Both the position numbers and the translations under genes were made by a program. Positions 11,165-23,700 of a DNA stretch of 64,000 nt are shown piece by piece. Source of the stretch: Anagrus nilaparvatae (Eukaryota > Arthropoda > Insecta > Hymenoptera > Mymaridae); contig JAKSXM010000288.1 in NCBI GenBank assembly GCA_022575985.1, positions 3,561,501-3,625,500 of the forward strand. Direction: 5' to 3'. Within the stretch, counting starts at the first letter, position 1. The number at the start of each line of letters is the position of its first letter. The notes below the pieces were generated by a model. The model did no database searches, was not told where the DNA came from, and saw only the letters and a list, made by a program, of their open reading frames with translations.

Positions 11165-12110
11165 TACTGTGTTTCTTTTAGTTAATAAAAAATAAAAAAA
11201 AATAATAAAAAAAAAAAAAAAATAAGTAAAATACTAGAGTTGCTGGTGGAACACTGTTGAGCCTTCGTAGCCTTTTACACAGCCTTGCTACTCCGGCGAA
11301 CTCGAGGGCTCGTAGCCTTTCACTTAGCTTTGCTACTCCGGCGAGCTTGGGCACTCTTGGCCTTTTACATAGCTTTGCCACGCCTGTCGGTTGTTCCTGC
11401 ACTCTTTCGAGCTCGAGCACTCTTAGCCTTTTACATAGCCTTGCCACTGTGGCGAGCTCGGGCGCTCTTGGCCTTTTAAACAGCTTTGCCACGCTTTCAA
11501 ATTGTTCCTGCACTCTGGCGAGCTCGGCCAGCCGTAGTCTTTCACATAGCCTTGCCACGCAAGCTTTGCGGTTCCTTCGCTAATGCCTTGGCTCCCTTTG
11601 CTCTTGCGGCAGTGGCACTTCCTTTGCTATTGCCTTGGCTCCCTTTGCTCTTGCGCCAGTAGCATTTCCTTTGCTATTGCCTTAGCTCCTTTTGCTTTAG
11701 CAGCTATCGCAAAATTTATAACGGTTTTTTCGCGCGCGCGCCAATCAGCAAGCGCGACTAAGACGGGGGAGGTCTATAAATATAACCGCTATATTGGCTG
11801 GAGCAGCATTCGCTGTTCTGACTTCAGCCTCGACGCTGCGAATTTGACGCTTTGCTTTTTTGACTGCGCTTGGTGTACTTGTTGCTGGTGTGGATCTTGG
11901 ACGCTTGGCTTGCTGTTTGACTGCTCTTGGTGAAATTTGTGTGTGGATTTGGACTTCCTTTTCCAACATTGGAATAGCTCGTAAGCTATTATTGGTATCT
12001 CGCTTGGTGCGATTTCCGAGCTCGTAGGCTCGAAGAGGTGGTTTAACAGTTCCTGGCCAGGAGACATCGCCTGAGCACGAGTTGCTCGACTTTGGGATTT
12101 TCACTGTGAG
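11165..12110 (-). repeat. GC-rich dispersed repeat with internal tandem units; relative at 40.98-41.61 kb
   Basis: Composition changes sharply to GC-rich. Between 11240 and 11560 an irregular tandem repeat with units of about 45 and 66 bp recurs, each around AGCCTTTTACATAGCCTTGCCAC and GCGAGCTCG. Between 11580 and 11700 a second short repeat around TTGCTATTGCCTTGGCTCC recurs. The reverse complement of 11750-12110 aligns by eye with 41020-41350, sharing TCTCCTGRCCAGGAA and CCTACGAGCTCGGAAA. Lys/Arg/Ala-rich frames on the minus strand (126 and 119 codons) come from the repeats and change frame between the copies, so I do not call a protein. The copies lie on opposite strands. Confidence 0.6.
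11731..11810 (+). promoter_or_regulatory. CCAAT plus TATA promoter-like module inside the GC-rich repeat
   Basis: CCAATCA at about 11741 is followed by CTATAAATA at about 11773 and then by AGCAGCATTCGCTGTTCTGA. The second copy keeps the order on the other strand: CCAATCA, TATGAATA, then AGCAGCATTTGCTGTCCTGA (about 41350 down to 41265). The spacing fits a class II core promoter. Whether it is active is unknown. Confidence 0.35.
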
Positions 12111-12309
12111 TTTTTACTTTTAATTTTGTGTGATTGTGTATGAAAGTTTGTTTTTCATTTTGCGTGTTTGGACATTGCGTGTTTGTGAATTTATTATTTT
12201 TAGCGCGTGGCTGAGGTCACGCATCGATTTTACAAAAAAACCAAACGGCCCTTTTTAGGGCCACCTCTTACGTAAGACAAAGGAACAACAATAATTCATA
12301 AGGCTTCTT

Positions 12310-12509
12310 TAAATTTAACATACTGCTTATATATTACCTAACCTAAACTTATCTGTAAGTACAAATACTCCCTCTATGTTATATGTATAAAAATATGATA
12401 AGATTGAGTCGTACGACATTGTACTAAACAGAGCAACTCTTTAATAAATAAATATTATTATAAAAACAATGAATCTAATTTATTAATTAACATCAGGTTA
12501 TGGGCTCAG
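12310..12509 (+). mobile_element. Probable copia 5' LTR end and primer-binding site
   Basis: GGTTATGGGCTCAG at 12496-12509 is complementary, with one wobble-type difference, to the anticodon half of insect initiator tRNA-Met. Insect Ty1/copia elements use that half-tRNA as primer. Directly upstream lies LTR-like DNA with TATAAAAATA at about 12386 and AATAAATAAA at about 12441. The LTR start is not resolved, and no matching 3' LTR is seen after the pol fragment. Confidence 0.5.
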
Positions 12510-12659
12510 TCATTGATGTTAGCAGTCAATCTGAAGTTTTTAACGTTATAACAAATAAAATAATAATATCTCGCAATATCATATTCAAGGGAAACGAAAA
12601 TTTTTTCAAAAAAAAAACTAAAATAAATATTACGTCATAACAAATAGATATCTTTTTTT

Positions 12660-14450
12660 CAATAATTGAAGAAATATCTATCGATGATCAATTAAATCTA
12701 GAAGAAGATAATAATACACAAGAAGTAAATGAAAATACAATAGAAGAACAAAATCAACAAATTCTAAACCAAACAATTCAAGAAACTGTACCAATGGGCA
12801 TTGCAGATTCAAATAACAAAAATCAAATAAAAAGAGTTACCAAAAAGAGCCAGAAAATTACCCAAAAAATTTCAAGACTATGTAATGACCATGATTCTAC
12901 CAGAAGAAAGTGAACTAAAAAATTATCAAGAGACTCAAAACAGTCAATATGCAAATCAATGGAATCAGGCCATAAAAACTGAAATAAATGCACTTAATAA
13001 AAGCTGCACCTGGAACCTAGTTGATTTACCACCTAATAAACAACCTATAGAACTAAAATGGGTATTCAAGATCAAAAGAAATAAAGCAAATAAAATATAA
13101 CGCTTCAAGGCAAGATTAATTGCAAGAGGATTTATGCAGAAGCCAGAAATTTACTACACAGAAACTTACTCACCAGTAATGCAATATAGCCTTTTAAGGT
13201 ATTTATTAACTTTAACTTCCCAATGTAAATTATCAACTTTTCCTCCAGACGTAGAAACCACATTTTTTAATGATGAATTAGAAGAAGAGATATACGCTTT
13301 CCAACCAAAAGGATGTAAAAACTTAAGATACCCAAATAAGGTAATAAAACTAAACAAGGCACTATACGGTCTGAAGCAAGGCCCCATAGTTGGAATATAA
13401 AACTAAAAAAATCCTCATTAGCATGAATTTTCTCCGATTAAAAATAGATAGATGTGTATATATTTTAGAATACGCAATTGATCAAGACACAAAAAAGGTT
13501 ATTCTAGGAACATATGTAGATGATCTAATACTGATAACAAATTCAACAACTTTAAAGGAAATAGTCCTAGATAAACTCAAAAAACAATTATCTACAAGAG
13601 ATCTTGGTGAATTAAAATACTTACTTAATATAGACATCAACTAGGATAAAAATAAAGGTATTCTAGAATTAAGTCAAACTAATTATATAGAATATATTTT
13701 AAAGAGATTCAACATGTCAGAATGCAGCCGTCGAGCTGCACCACTAGATACATTTCAGAAATTAATCAAATATATACAAAAAAAATGCTAGTCAAAATAA
13801 GATACCAAATTTTCCATACCAAGAAGCCGTAGGCAGCCTTCTATATTTAAGTCAAATTACGAGACCCTATACTACACATGCAGTAAATATGTTAAGTAAA
13901 TACAAAATTTTCTACCCAACCGAACATATCAATGCCGTAAAACATTTACTTAAATATTTAAAAAGTACGAACGAAGCCAAACTATCGTTAACCAATAAAT
14001 CTAGAAGGCTAATAGGTTTTTCAGATGCGAATTTTGCAAATGACCTAGATGACAGAAAATCAACATCTGGTTATATATTCTATCTTTATAATTTTCCAAT
14101 CAGCTGCAACAGTAAAAAACAAAAATGTTTCTCTACTTCAATATGTAAAGCAAAAGAAGCATTTAAGAAATCTATGCTCTGAATTAGACTGTGTAAATAT
14201 ACAAAAGGCCACACCTATATATGTTGATAATCAAGCAGCACTAAGTTTCGCAAAAGATCTAAATTCAGGTACTAACTTGACACATTGATATATGTTACTT
14301 CGAAGCTAAGTATTTTGTGGAGCGGAATCTAATAGGACCAAGATATATCAACCCAAACAATAACATCGCTGTTATTTTTACTAAAGGTTTACAAGGACCA
14401 AAGCACAGATTCTATTCATCGGCTACGGGACTTCAAAGCAACTCTACTTG
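12660..14450 (+). pseudogene. Ty1/copia pol remnant (reverse transcriptase and RNase H)
   Basis: Broken frames, read together, give the usual copia pol order. First come a KLPKKFQDYV-like lead-in and WNQAIKTEINALNKSCTW...WVFKIK (12850-13100). Next is RFKARLIARGF...YTETYSPV (13100-13200), then NKALYGLKQ (13350-13380). The catalytic-type YVDDLILITN is at about 13513, and DLGELKYLL at about 13600. RNase H follows with GFSDANFAND and RKSTSGYIF at about 14020-14080, and a C-terminal ILTKGL-like AVIFTKGLQGPKHRF at about 14370. Stops and frameshifts interrupt it at several points, for example after 13097 and 13640. Gag, protease and integrase are absent between the primer site at 12509 and here, so the copy is internally deleted and inactive. 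Confidence 0.85.
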
Positions 14451-14454
14451 AGAA

Positions 14455-15740
14455 AATAGTGGTCAAAAAAGTAAATTATTATTCTAACAAACTTTCTACC
14501 GAAAATCCACCTGCATCATTTTGGAAAGAACTCGACCATCGCGGCCTTACAAATTTTGCTCTCAAAAGAAAAAATTTTTTCTTAGCAGATGCAATCAATA
14601 ATTATTTCATCTCAACTCAAATCTTCTGCTAATATAATCTATTTTTCTCAAGCTAAATCTAGACTAGCCTTGAAATTCAAAAATATTACCAATGAAGACC
14701 TCAATTGGGCCTTCAAACAATTTAGCGCAAAATCTGTTGGTTCCGATGGCATATCTCTTAAAGTCCTCAAACTTTGTCTTCTGGCTCTCTCCAAAGTTTT
14801 TATTCAATAAGTTTTGAATCTTAAATAAAATTTCTACAGCTTGGAAACACAGTAATATAGTTCCAGTAAAAATGATCTCAAACTCCTCTTCACCTTCAGT
14901 CTACAGACCCATTTTTCTCCTGTGCAGAATATCTAAAATCTTGGAAAATATCATTCACAAACAGATAGTTGAATAAATCACTCACCATAGAATTTTTTTC
15001 AGTTTGGCTTCCTAAAAAACCATAACTCTAACTTTTTTCTCGCCGACTTAACTGACGATATTTGCAAAACCTTCCATTTAGATCGCACTACCATTATATT
15101 AATGATCGACCAGTCTAAAGCTTTTTATAGGATCTCTCGTGAGATTCTTCTTGACAAAATATCGGCCATTGGTTTCTCTCCTCAAGTCGTAGGGTAATTT
15201 TCTGACTACCTCACCAATCTCACTCGTTCACTTGTTTTAGAAAACGAGTCCTTTACCATCCTTAATATCGTCAGTGGAGTTTCTCAAGGCTCGGTCTTGG
15301 ACCCCCGAATTTTTCTTATTTACATTAATGATCTTAGTCGTAAAATATAAGCTCCAAGCGACTCATGTTTACCGATGACCTTCAGATATAGTTACAAGTT
15401 CCCTTAAAAGACAATCTTGGTGTTTCTCTTCTTCAAAATGATCTCTGAGAAATTGAAATTGGTGCCTTAATATATAAGAAAGACAAACTACATTATCCTG
15501 GTAAAAAATCCTCTAGTTTATATAACAATAATTTCTCTTTTTACTTCAGTGGCAACCAAATTCAGCTATCTAGAACTGTTAAAAACCTTGGTTTTTATAT
15601 CGATCATGATATTAAATGGTGGTCTCATATAAATCATACCATCAAATCTGTAAATTTTGTTCTTTTTAGATTGAGACACTTCAAGCATTTAATAAATTCT
15701 AAGCCCCGTAACAGAGCTGGGATACTGTGATACGCTGTTA
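14455..15740 (+). pseudogene. Non-LTR (LINE) reverse-transcriptase remnant
   Basis: Interrupted plus-strand frames show LINE reverse-transcriptase blocks: FWKELDHRGL near 14520, KSVGSDGISLKVL near 14735, FGFLKNHN near 15005, then a MIDQSKAFYRISREILLDKI segment near 15100. GVSQGSVLDPRIFLIYINDL lies at about 15275-15335, and a degenerate region follows where the active-site motif should be. Many stops and small indels make it a pseudogene. It abuts the copia remnant with no spacer and is followed at once by the ATACGG repeat field. The clade cannot be set with confidence; Jockey/I-like is my best reading. Confidence 0.75.
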
Positions 15741-16835
15741 TCCATATATACGGCATACGGTAAACGGGTACTAGATGTAATCAGCCGTATATACGGCAAA
15801 CTGCATACGGTAGCCGTATAAATTAGCCAATTAATACAGCAAATTTCAAACGGATCCCGTATATACTTTAGCCGTATTAAAATCCATACGGGAAAAGTAA
15901 ATATGGGAATCGTACAAAATATGCCGTATTATGGACCAATTTATACGGCTCCCGTATTGACTTTTGCCGTATGAAAATCTATACGGCAAAATCCAATACG
16001 GGAGCCGTATAAAATAGTCCATTAATACGGCATATTTTGTACGGTTCCCACATTGACTTTTGCCGTGTGAAAATCCATATAAATCCGTATAAATTGGTCC
16101 ATTAATACGGCATATTTTTTACAATAAAATATGCCGTAATAATGAACCATTTTATACGGCTCCATATTGATTTTCGCCGTATGAAAACCCATACGGCAAA
16201 ATCCAATATGGGAGCCGCATAAAATAGTCCATTAATACGGCATATTACCTACGGCTCCCGTATTTATTTATACCGTATGAAAAACCGTACGACAAAAATC
16301 AGTACAAAATCACCCGAAAATCACCTATTTGTACGGCATAAGAATATACGGCCCCATATTTTTCTCATACGGGCCCGTATGCATATAGGACCTGGGTAAT
16401 TTAATAATGCCCGCGGACCCGTATGCCTATATAGAAGAGGGTATTTTCATAATGCCCATGGGTCCGTATGCGTATAGTATACGGACCCGTATGCATATAG
16501 GACCTGGGTATTTTCATAATGCTCACGGACCCGTCAGCATTATAAAAATACCTAGGTCTCATACGTATACTGACCCGTGGATATTATGAAAATACCCTCT
16601 CCTATACGCATACGGGTCCGTGGGCATTATGAAAATACCCAGTTCCTATACGCATACGGGTCCGTATGCGTATGAGACTTGGGTTTTTCATAATGCTGAC
16701 GGGTCCGTGGGCAGTATGCATTCAAACTTTAACATACTACCAACTGATCCGTATACTTATAAAAACAAAGTATGGACAGACTGTGCAAGGATCATTATAC
16801 TGCTTGGCCGTATATACGGCTGTTAGTTTTCCGTG
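15725..16835. repeat. Field of ATACGG/CCGTAT inverted short repeats
   Basis: Several dozen copies of ATACGG and its complement CCGTAT occur, often as the palindrome-like CCGTATATACGG or joined by ATTAATACGGCATATT. A first part (15745-16340) has units containing GGTCCATTAATACGGCATA. A second part (16375-16720) has units containing GGGTATTTTCATAATGC and GGACCCGTATGC in both orientations. Short frames (60 and 68 codons) come from the repeat. There is no coding signal. Confidence 0.8.
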
Positions 16836-16849
16836 CCCAAAATGATTAT

Positions 16850-17780
16850 ATTTTAATATCATTTTTTAAAATTGTAACTTATTATAATTTAATATTGGAA
16901 AGAAATTGATGTAAATCTAATGTACTTCTAAATTTTGTACAATCCTGTACAATAATCTACTTAGTAAAATAAAAAAACAAAAAAATTTCTTTTGCTGCTA
17001 CTGTTGGTGGTCTATCTTCAATTCCTGCTGTTTCTAAGACTTTTTTTGTTACTCCATTTACCCTATAAAGTCTGGTCTTTCACCGAGATTTTCACTGAAA
17101 TTTCTCAGCATTATTTTTATATAAATTGATTTTGCTAAATTTTTTCTAAATAAAAGGTTTGCTTTGGGAGTGCAAAATCGTGAATGTAAGAGCTTACGTT
17201 ACAGAGTAGAAAACTAGTTTTTACTGTGTAATTTGCTGAACTTTATTGTACAATAATGTATTAGCGTAATTTAAATGTTGAACTCGATTACTATTATAAT
17301 TAATCACTAGGCGACACTGCTTATTCATGACCTTTTCATTAAAAAATGTGTTGTGAACGTCTAACGTCTGTTTGCAAGTGTCAAGAATGCGTGATCTTTA
17401 ATTTTAGAACTTTTATAACCAACACTTTGATGTATTATTAAAATTCACATATAATTTTCATAAACAATGTCTCTACGCTATTAAAAATAAATATTTTTGA
17501 CGTTATAATAAAAAAAAGAATCAATATAGAAAAAGAATAAAAAATAAAATTAGAAAAATAATAAAGCTTTGCAAGCTTCATAAGCTCTTGTGTATTATAA
17601 AATACTAAGACGCTTGGTCAACGCCAATATTCCCGTCATCTCCCAAAGAGTCCCGTAGTCGCGGCGGGTTCGCGCTACTGTCGGCATCGACTGTTCCCCA
17701 ATTTTTTTTTTTTTTTTTAATTTTTCAATCATAAATTTATAAATTTTTGAGAATTTGAGTGTTTTTGTAATTTAATTTTC
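16850..17780. other. Upstream region of the Zasp-like first exon
   Basis: Mostly AT-rich. A less AT-rich patch (17610-17700, with CGCGGCGGG and TCGCGCTACTG) lies about 100 bp before the ATG at 17785 and is a plausible promoter or 5' UTR region. No TATA box at a convincing distance is evident. Confidence 0.4.
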
Positions 17781-17784
17781 AACA

Positions 17785-20700
17785 ATGGATTCCGCAAATC
17801 GAACAAATTTTAGCGGGTGAGTATATTTGAACGATTATTTATTCAGTGATGATTGAAGAATTTTAAAAAGCTATTATAAAGTTATGCATTTTTTTATTAA
17901 GATTTTGTATTATGTTATGATGAAACAATTTTTATATTTATAGAATTGAATACATGATGTTTTATAAATCATTTTTTTGGGATTTTAATATTTGAATTTT
18001 TTTATTTTTTAGCTCTCAAAATAAACAATTTTCATTTAATTTAATAATTATTAATTAAGCAAGTGAAATTAAATAAATTATAATAATTAAAAATATTTAA
18101 TCAAAAGAAACAATTAATTTATTTTAATTAAGATACTTAAAATTCATTAACTTTAATATATTTTTAAATATAGAAATAATAAAAAATTTTTTGTTGCCAT
18201 TATTTTTTATAATAAATATAATATTTAAAAAAAAATATTTCTTAAATATTTAAACACACACACACATAGATAAAAACAAAAATACACATGTATATGTTTA
18301 TAATATGTGATTTTAAAAATCTAAAAATAAAATTTTTATATTAAGAGAAAAAGAGATAAAAAATTTTTAAATTTTAAAGCGCAAGACGGACCTGTAATCT
18401 AAATTTAAAATTAAAAAGAGATAATAAAAACACCTCTTCTAGTCTATAGTTTATTATTATTTTTTTACATTTTAATTCTTTTTTTTTTTGGCTTTTACTC
18501 TAATAATATAATTAATTTCTTTTTTTCACATTTTAATTATTAGTCTAGCGGTCACAGTGTACCATTCGTGGACATAAGTCCAGTGAGGATGAAAGTAGTG
18601 GGTGGTATTTATGTTTTTTAAGCCCCGGAATCCGAATCTGGTCCATTGTTACCTACAAGTGGCAGATTAGTTTGTATTAACAAATCATTGCAAAACTGGT
18701 TAAAACTTAAAAACAGCTAACAATTTTCAAATTTTTAAAAAGTGACCAAATAAATTTTATGTGATTTGACCTACGAAATTCAAATTTTATATTTTAGTTT
18801 TAGCCCTTAAAATTTATGCAATTTGCAAAAATTTATTAATAACAAATTATCTGTGAGCACCATTCACTGGCCATAACTGTTGTTATCCATCCGGGTCAAT
18901 TTTCAAATAAATTTTTTAGACATTCAATTCCGGATTTATGAAATTAGAATACATCAAAATTTAGAATGAGATAATTTCCGAAATTAATTTTATGAAACTT
19001 TGTATTTCATGGTAAATTTATGCTAAATAATAACTTCTGATATTTCATCAAATTTGAAACTAATTATCAGGAATTTCGACGTATCCGTTTTTCAATCTTT
19101 CTAGTTTTTATTTTTCTGCAACGAAAAATTCTTACACTTAAAATTCGAGATTTGGAAAACTGCCCTGAATGGACAACGACAATTATGACCATTGAATGGC
19201 TCCCAATTCAAGCTATTATACACTGATGGATTATTTTGTTTTATTATGCAAAATGTAATTTTATTAGGCTCAGAGAAATCCAATGAGGTCTCAGAAAAGT
19301 CCTTTTTGAAAAATTCATTAAAGATCCAAACATCTTAAGATTTGTAAAAATTTGAAAAATTAATCCAAAACTAAATTTGAAAATCTGTAAATCTCTATTA
19401 TAATCAAATAATACTTAAAGTGCATTTTAAGCAAAATTAAAAATTTATTATAATTTCACCTGTTTTACATAAATAATAAAATCAATCACAATAATAATTA
19501 AATTCAAAAAAAGAAAAATATTTAATGCAAAAATTTAAAAGTATAAAAAATACAATAAAATCGTCTTTGAAAATAAAAAAATACCTTCTCTTTTCATATA
19601 ATTCACGCTCTAATGTGCACATCAAGAGCACATAAAAACGCATTTTACTAAAAAAAAAAACGTCCTTTAACCAACCAAATCCGAAAAGGATCATTGGTAA
19701 TTGTGCGTGTTCTTATTAAAAAAAAAAAGAAGAACCTTGGTAAAGAAAAACTCGATTCCTTAAATGGTGCATGTTATTATTATTATGGAATTATAATACA
19801 TGTAACCCATCGAGGACACCAGACGATAATATGTTTACGCTTTAGAGATCAAATTTTATAAAAATTTTTTTATTCAGTTGTATTTTTACTTACTTTAAAG
19901 TTAGTAATATTAAGTGACATTTTCTTTTTTTGCTTCTGTGTTCGAGTAAATACTTTTGGAATTTTGGTATTATTAGGACAATAATTATTCATTTGAATGA
20001 TTTTGTGAATTTTTTTTTTTCGACGGTTTTTTTTTTTTTCTTTTGAAGATGATCAGAAAAAAAGAAGTGAATTATGTGGTTTTATATTCTCATAATAATA
20101 TAATCGTTTTAAAATAGGTAAAAAAAATTGATAAAACTCATTATGTAAACAAAAAAAATTTTTTTAAATGTGATAAATTAAATATGAATCACTTAAAAAA
20201 AAAAAATCAATTAATAGTTGTTATACACAAAATTTATACACAGAAAATTAATAAATATTTATATTACTTTAAAGTAGTTTTATGTACGAAATTCCTGTAT
20301 TTAAAAATTTTTTATCTTAATATCAATTAATATTCTTTAAATATTATATTCAAAACATTTTAATTTTTAAATCTAAGAATTTCATTTTTAAGGAAGTCGG
20401 TATTTTTTTTAAAATGTAATTACATCTTTATGATTATTAATGAGTTAATTTTTATCAATTTTTTAAAATTTTTATGGAATTTTAAAATAAATAATAATAA
20501 TAGTGTCGATTGATTTATATTTTTATTAATATAAATTTAGCTACTTTTTTTTTTCCTCAATTATTGTGTGATTTTATGGAAGAATTTTTTAGAAAATTAT
20601 CAAAACAATTTTACAATTTTTTTGATTTTATCGTTTAAGTATGTGATGTTAATAGTTAGCAGTGTTTTATGACTCAGATTTTAATTTTGAAAATATTTTA

Positions 20701-23700
20701 TTTTTTAAACTGGTGAAATTTTGATTATTTTTTATAAAATAGGTGCAATTTTAGGAGTTTTTTAAATTTTGCTTTCATTTTTTATTAATGGCTGTTAGAA
20801 AGTGGTTCCACTGAAATTATTTCAGTGATTCGTTTAATTAATATTAAAAACTGCAGAAAAAACTTAGGCATTGTAAAAGTTAAAATTGAAAAAAAAAAAT
20901 TTTAACGAAACCCTGATCTTAATATTAAGACCCATGGCCAAAAAAATAAAAAGTGGTCCAAATTACTCGTTTCTTTTTTATGACCAAAGGTCGTATACAA
21001 TTTTGCTTTTTTTAAGACAAGAAATTTTTTTTTAACTTGAAATGTTTTATTTTGTTTTTATAAGTACCTATTAGATTCAATTGCAAATTCGACCAGGAAC
21101 TTTTTATCGATTTTCACACATTTATCAGCATTTTTGAAGCAATTTAGTCACCCAAATCTTGAAATTTACTCAAGAATAACCGTAAAATAAAATTTAGTAA
21201 GAAAAATCATTCACCTAAACTTTTGTAAAGCTTGAAACGAAAATTTTTTAAATTTTCAAGAACTACTTTCTTTTTTCTTTTAAAGTTTAGGGTCAAAACT
21301 CTTATGTAATAGCCAAAAACAGTCAGTGGTAAAATGGTGTGCATTATTATTTATTATTGTGCATTATTTATGCATTATCTTAAAAGTTAAAACTTCTGTA
21401 TATACGTTTTCCTATAATAAATTGATTTTTTATCTCATAAATTTAATAGATAAAGGTTACAGAATCATTCTTAATAATCACAACTTTTATGTATTAAAAA
21501 TTTATTTATTAATAATTATTAGTATAGCACAGTCAATTTTCGAACAATTATTTGTTTTTGGCTGAAAACGAAATATGATCTCCATTTTCACGGAAAACGT
21601 AGTTTCCCACAATAGGCAATGTTTCTGACTTTTAAACCTTTGCGATCCTTAAACATGAACATGAAAAACGGAGGTTCGTCCATTTTTATTAAAAAGATTA
21701 ACAAATGGTAACTTTAGATTTTTTCGCAGAATTTTCGACATTTTTTATAATGAACAACTGCTCTATTATCAAAAGTAAAATCATTTTCAGTGACCTCAAA
21801 AACAAAAATAACAGATAAAAACGTCAAAAAAACTGCAAAAAATAAGAGTTGCCTATTAAGGGCAATTAAATCAATAACAATGAAAAAACAGATACCTATC
21901 ATGTTCGTGTTCAGATACCCCAAAAAATATTATTTTTGAAAAGGTTTCAATTTTAAATTTTCGAAAAAATTTGTAAATATTCGAAAAAAATCGTATGATT
22001 TTTTTAATAATTAAAAGCTTGGTAACATGACTTTTGTTTTAAAAAAATTAAACGGGTTTACAAATTATTTTTATAGACAAAATAATACTTTTTTTACATA
22101 ACAAGGAAAAATTTGACTGTGAACCGGACTGGGCGTATTATTTTAACACTTATGTCAATGACTATAAATCAGAAACTAATTAATGGCTACACTGTAAAAA
22201 GTAACTTTCTTAAATTTACAAAAAAGTAAAATTTTTTCGAAAAATTAGTGAATTTTCAAAAAATTGTGTAAATATTCGAAAAAAATCGTAAATTTACTAA
22301 ATTCAGTATATTAACAAAAAATTCGAGTATTCTCGATTTTTTTTGTAAATTCACAAGAAAAATTGATAATTTACAATTTTTTTTTCGAAAATTTACAAAA
22401 AATAGTTGTAAATTTCCGAAAAATATTTGTGAATTTACAATTTTTTTCGTAAAATCACAACAAAAAAATCGAGAATTCTCAAATTTTTCGGTAATATACT
22501 GAATTTAGTAAATTTACGATTTTTTTCGAATATTTACACTATTTTTTTGAAAATTCGCTAATTTTTCAAAAAAATTCTACTTTTTTGTAAATTTAAGAAA
22601 GTTATTTTTTACAGTGTAGCCATTAATTAGTTTCTGATTTATAGTCATTGACATAAGTGTTAAAATAATACGCCCAGTCCGGTTCACAGTTAAATTTTTC
22701 CTTGTTATGTAAAAAAATTTTTATTTTGTCTATAAAAATAATTTGTAAACCCGTTTAATTTTTTTAATACAAAAGTCATGTTACCAAATTTTTAATTATT
22801 AAAAAAATCATAAAAAATTATAATGCTTAAACAATTTAAGATATCCCGTATTGGTTTTTTCAATGACTCATTATTAAAAAATTTATTTCTCTTTAAAAAA
22901 TACATAATATTAGATAAAAATTAAAAGCAAATTATTATATTTGTTTATTTAACGCATTCATATAAGTAAAAGTTACAAGATAAATAACTAAAAAATTGTT
23001 AATTTTTTTTTTTACAGAAATCAGGGATCAATCTATACGACAGGTGAGTTAAAAAACAAAATATTTCTCCTTCTGTAGATACAGTAATTTTATTTCAAAC
23101 TTAACAAACAGAAAATGTCAATGCACGAAATTAAAAATAGAATTATGTAATGCAAGTTTTTTGACATTATGCATGTTGCAGACAGTATTAGATAAGCATT
23201 TTACCAAATTACATATTTGCTTTTTACACTTAATACTTATAATTTAGGGTACTACAAAATAAATAAGAATATGAGTTGGCAATATGAAGGTCGTTTAATA
23301 TAAATTAGCTTCCGTATAACTACTGTCACAGTCACATACATTTTATGACCTACTTATAAATGTAAAACTTTTAAAACTGTTATTAATAAGCTTTAAATAA
23401 TTTTATAGTGTTTGGATTTTTTTAAAAGCAAAAATCAGTAATTCAAGTCAAATCATTCATGCATTTGCTTTTAAATCTTACAATGAAGAAAGATTGAGTT
23501 AATGAATTCTTATTCAATCTTTTTATAGAATTATTTTTTGACTTTTTAAAAATAGATCACGTACACTACGGTTGTTACTTCCAAATAATGTATATGGAAC
23601 CTTTTTTTAGATTGTTAGTGAATTAATATATTTTATTGGGTTGAAGAATATTTTTTTTTAAAAGATTTTAAACAATTTTTGAAAAATTTAAAATGGTAAA

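Larger units (their letters stand above)
17817..23017 (+). other. First intron of the Zasp-like gene
   Basis: About 5.2 kb of AT-rich DNA between exon 1 and a 26-base exon 2. It holds two inverted-repeat elements (18855-19204 and 21995-22811). I see no exon candidate with both good splice signals and coding character. Confidence 0.5.

Noticed and set aside
11178..11583. Overlapping frames of 64-126 codons on both strands in the GC-rich repeat
   Set aside because: They are translations of an irregular tandem repeat in several frames at once, and the related copy at 41 kb does not keep any one frame.
15725..16835. CRISPR array or satellite interpretation of the ATACGG field
   Set aside because: Repeat units vary in length, spacing and orientation, and the window is eukaryotic.
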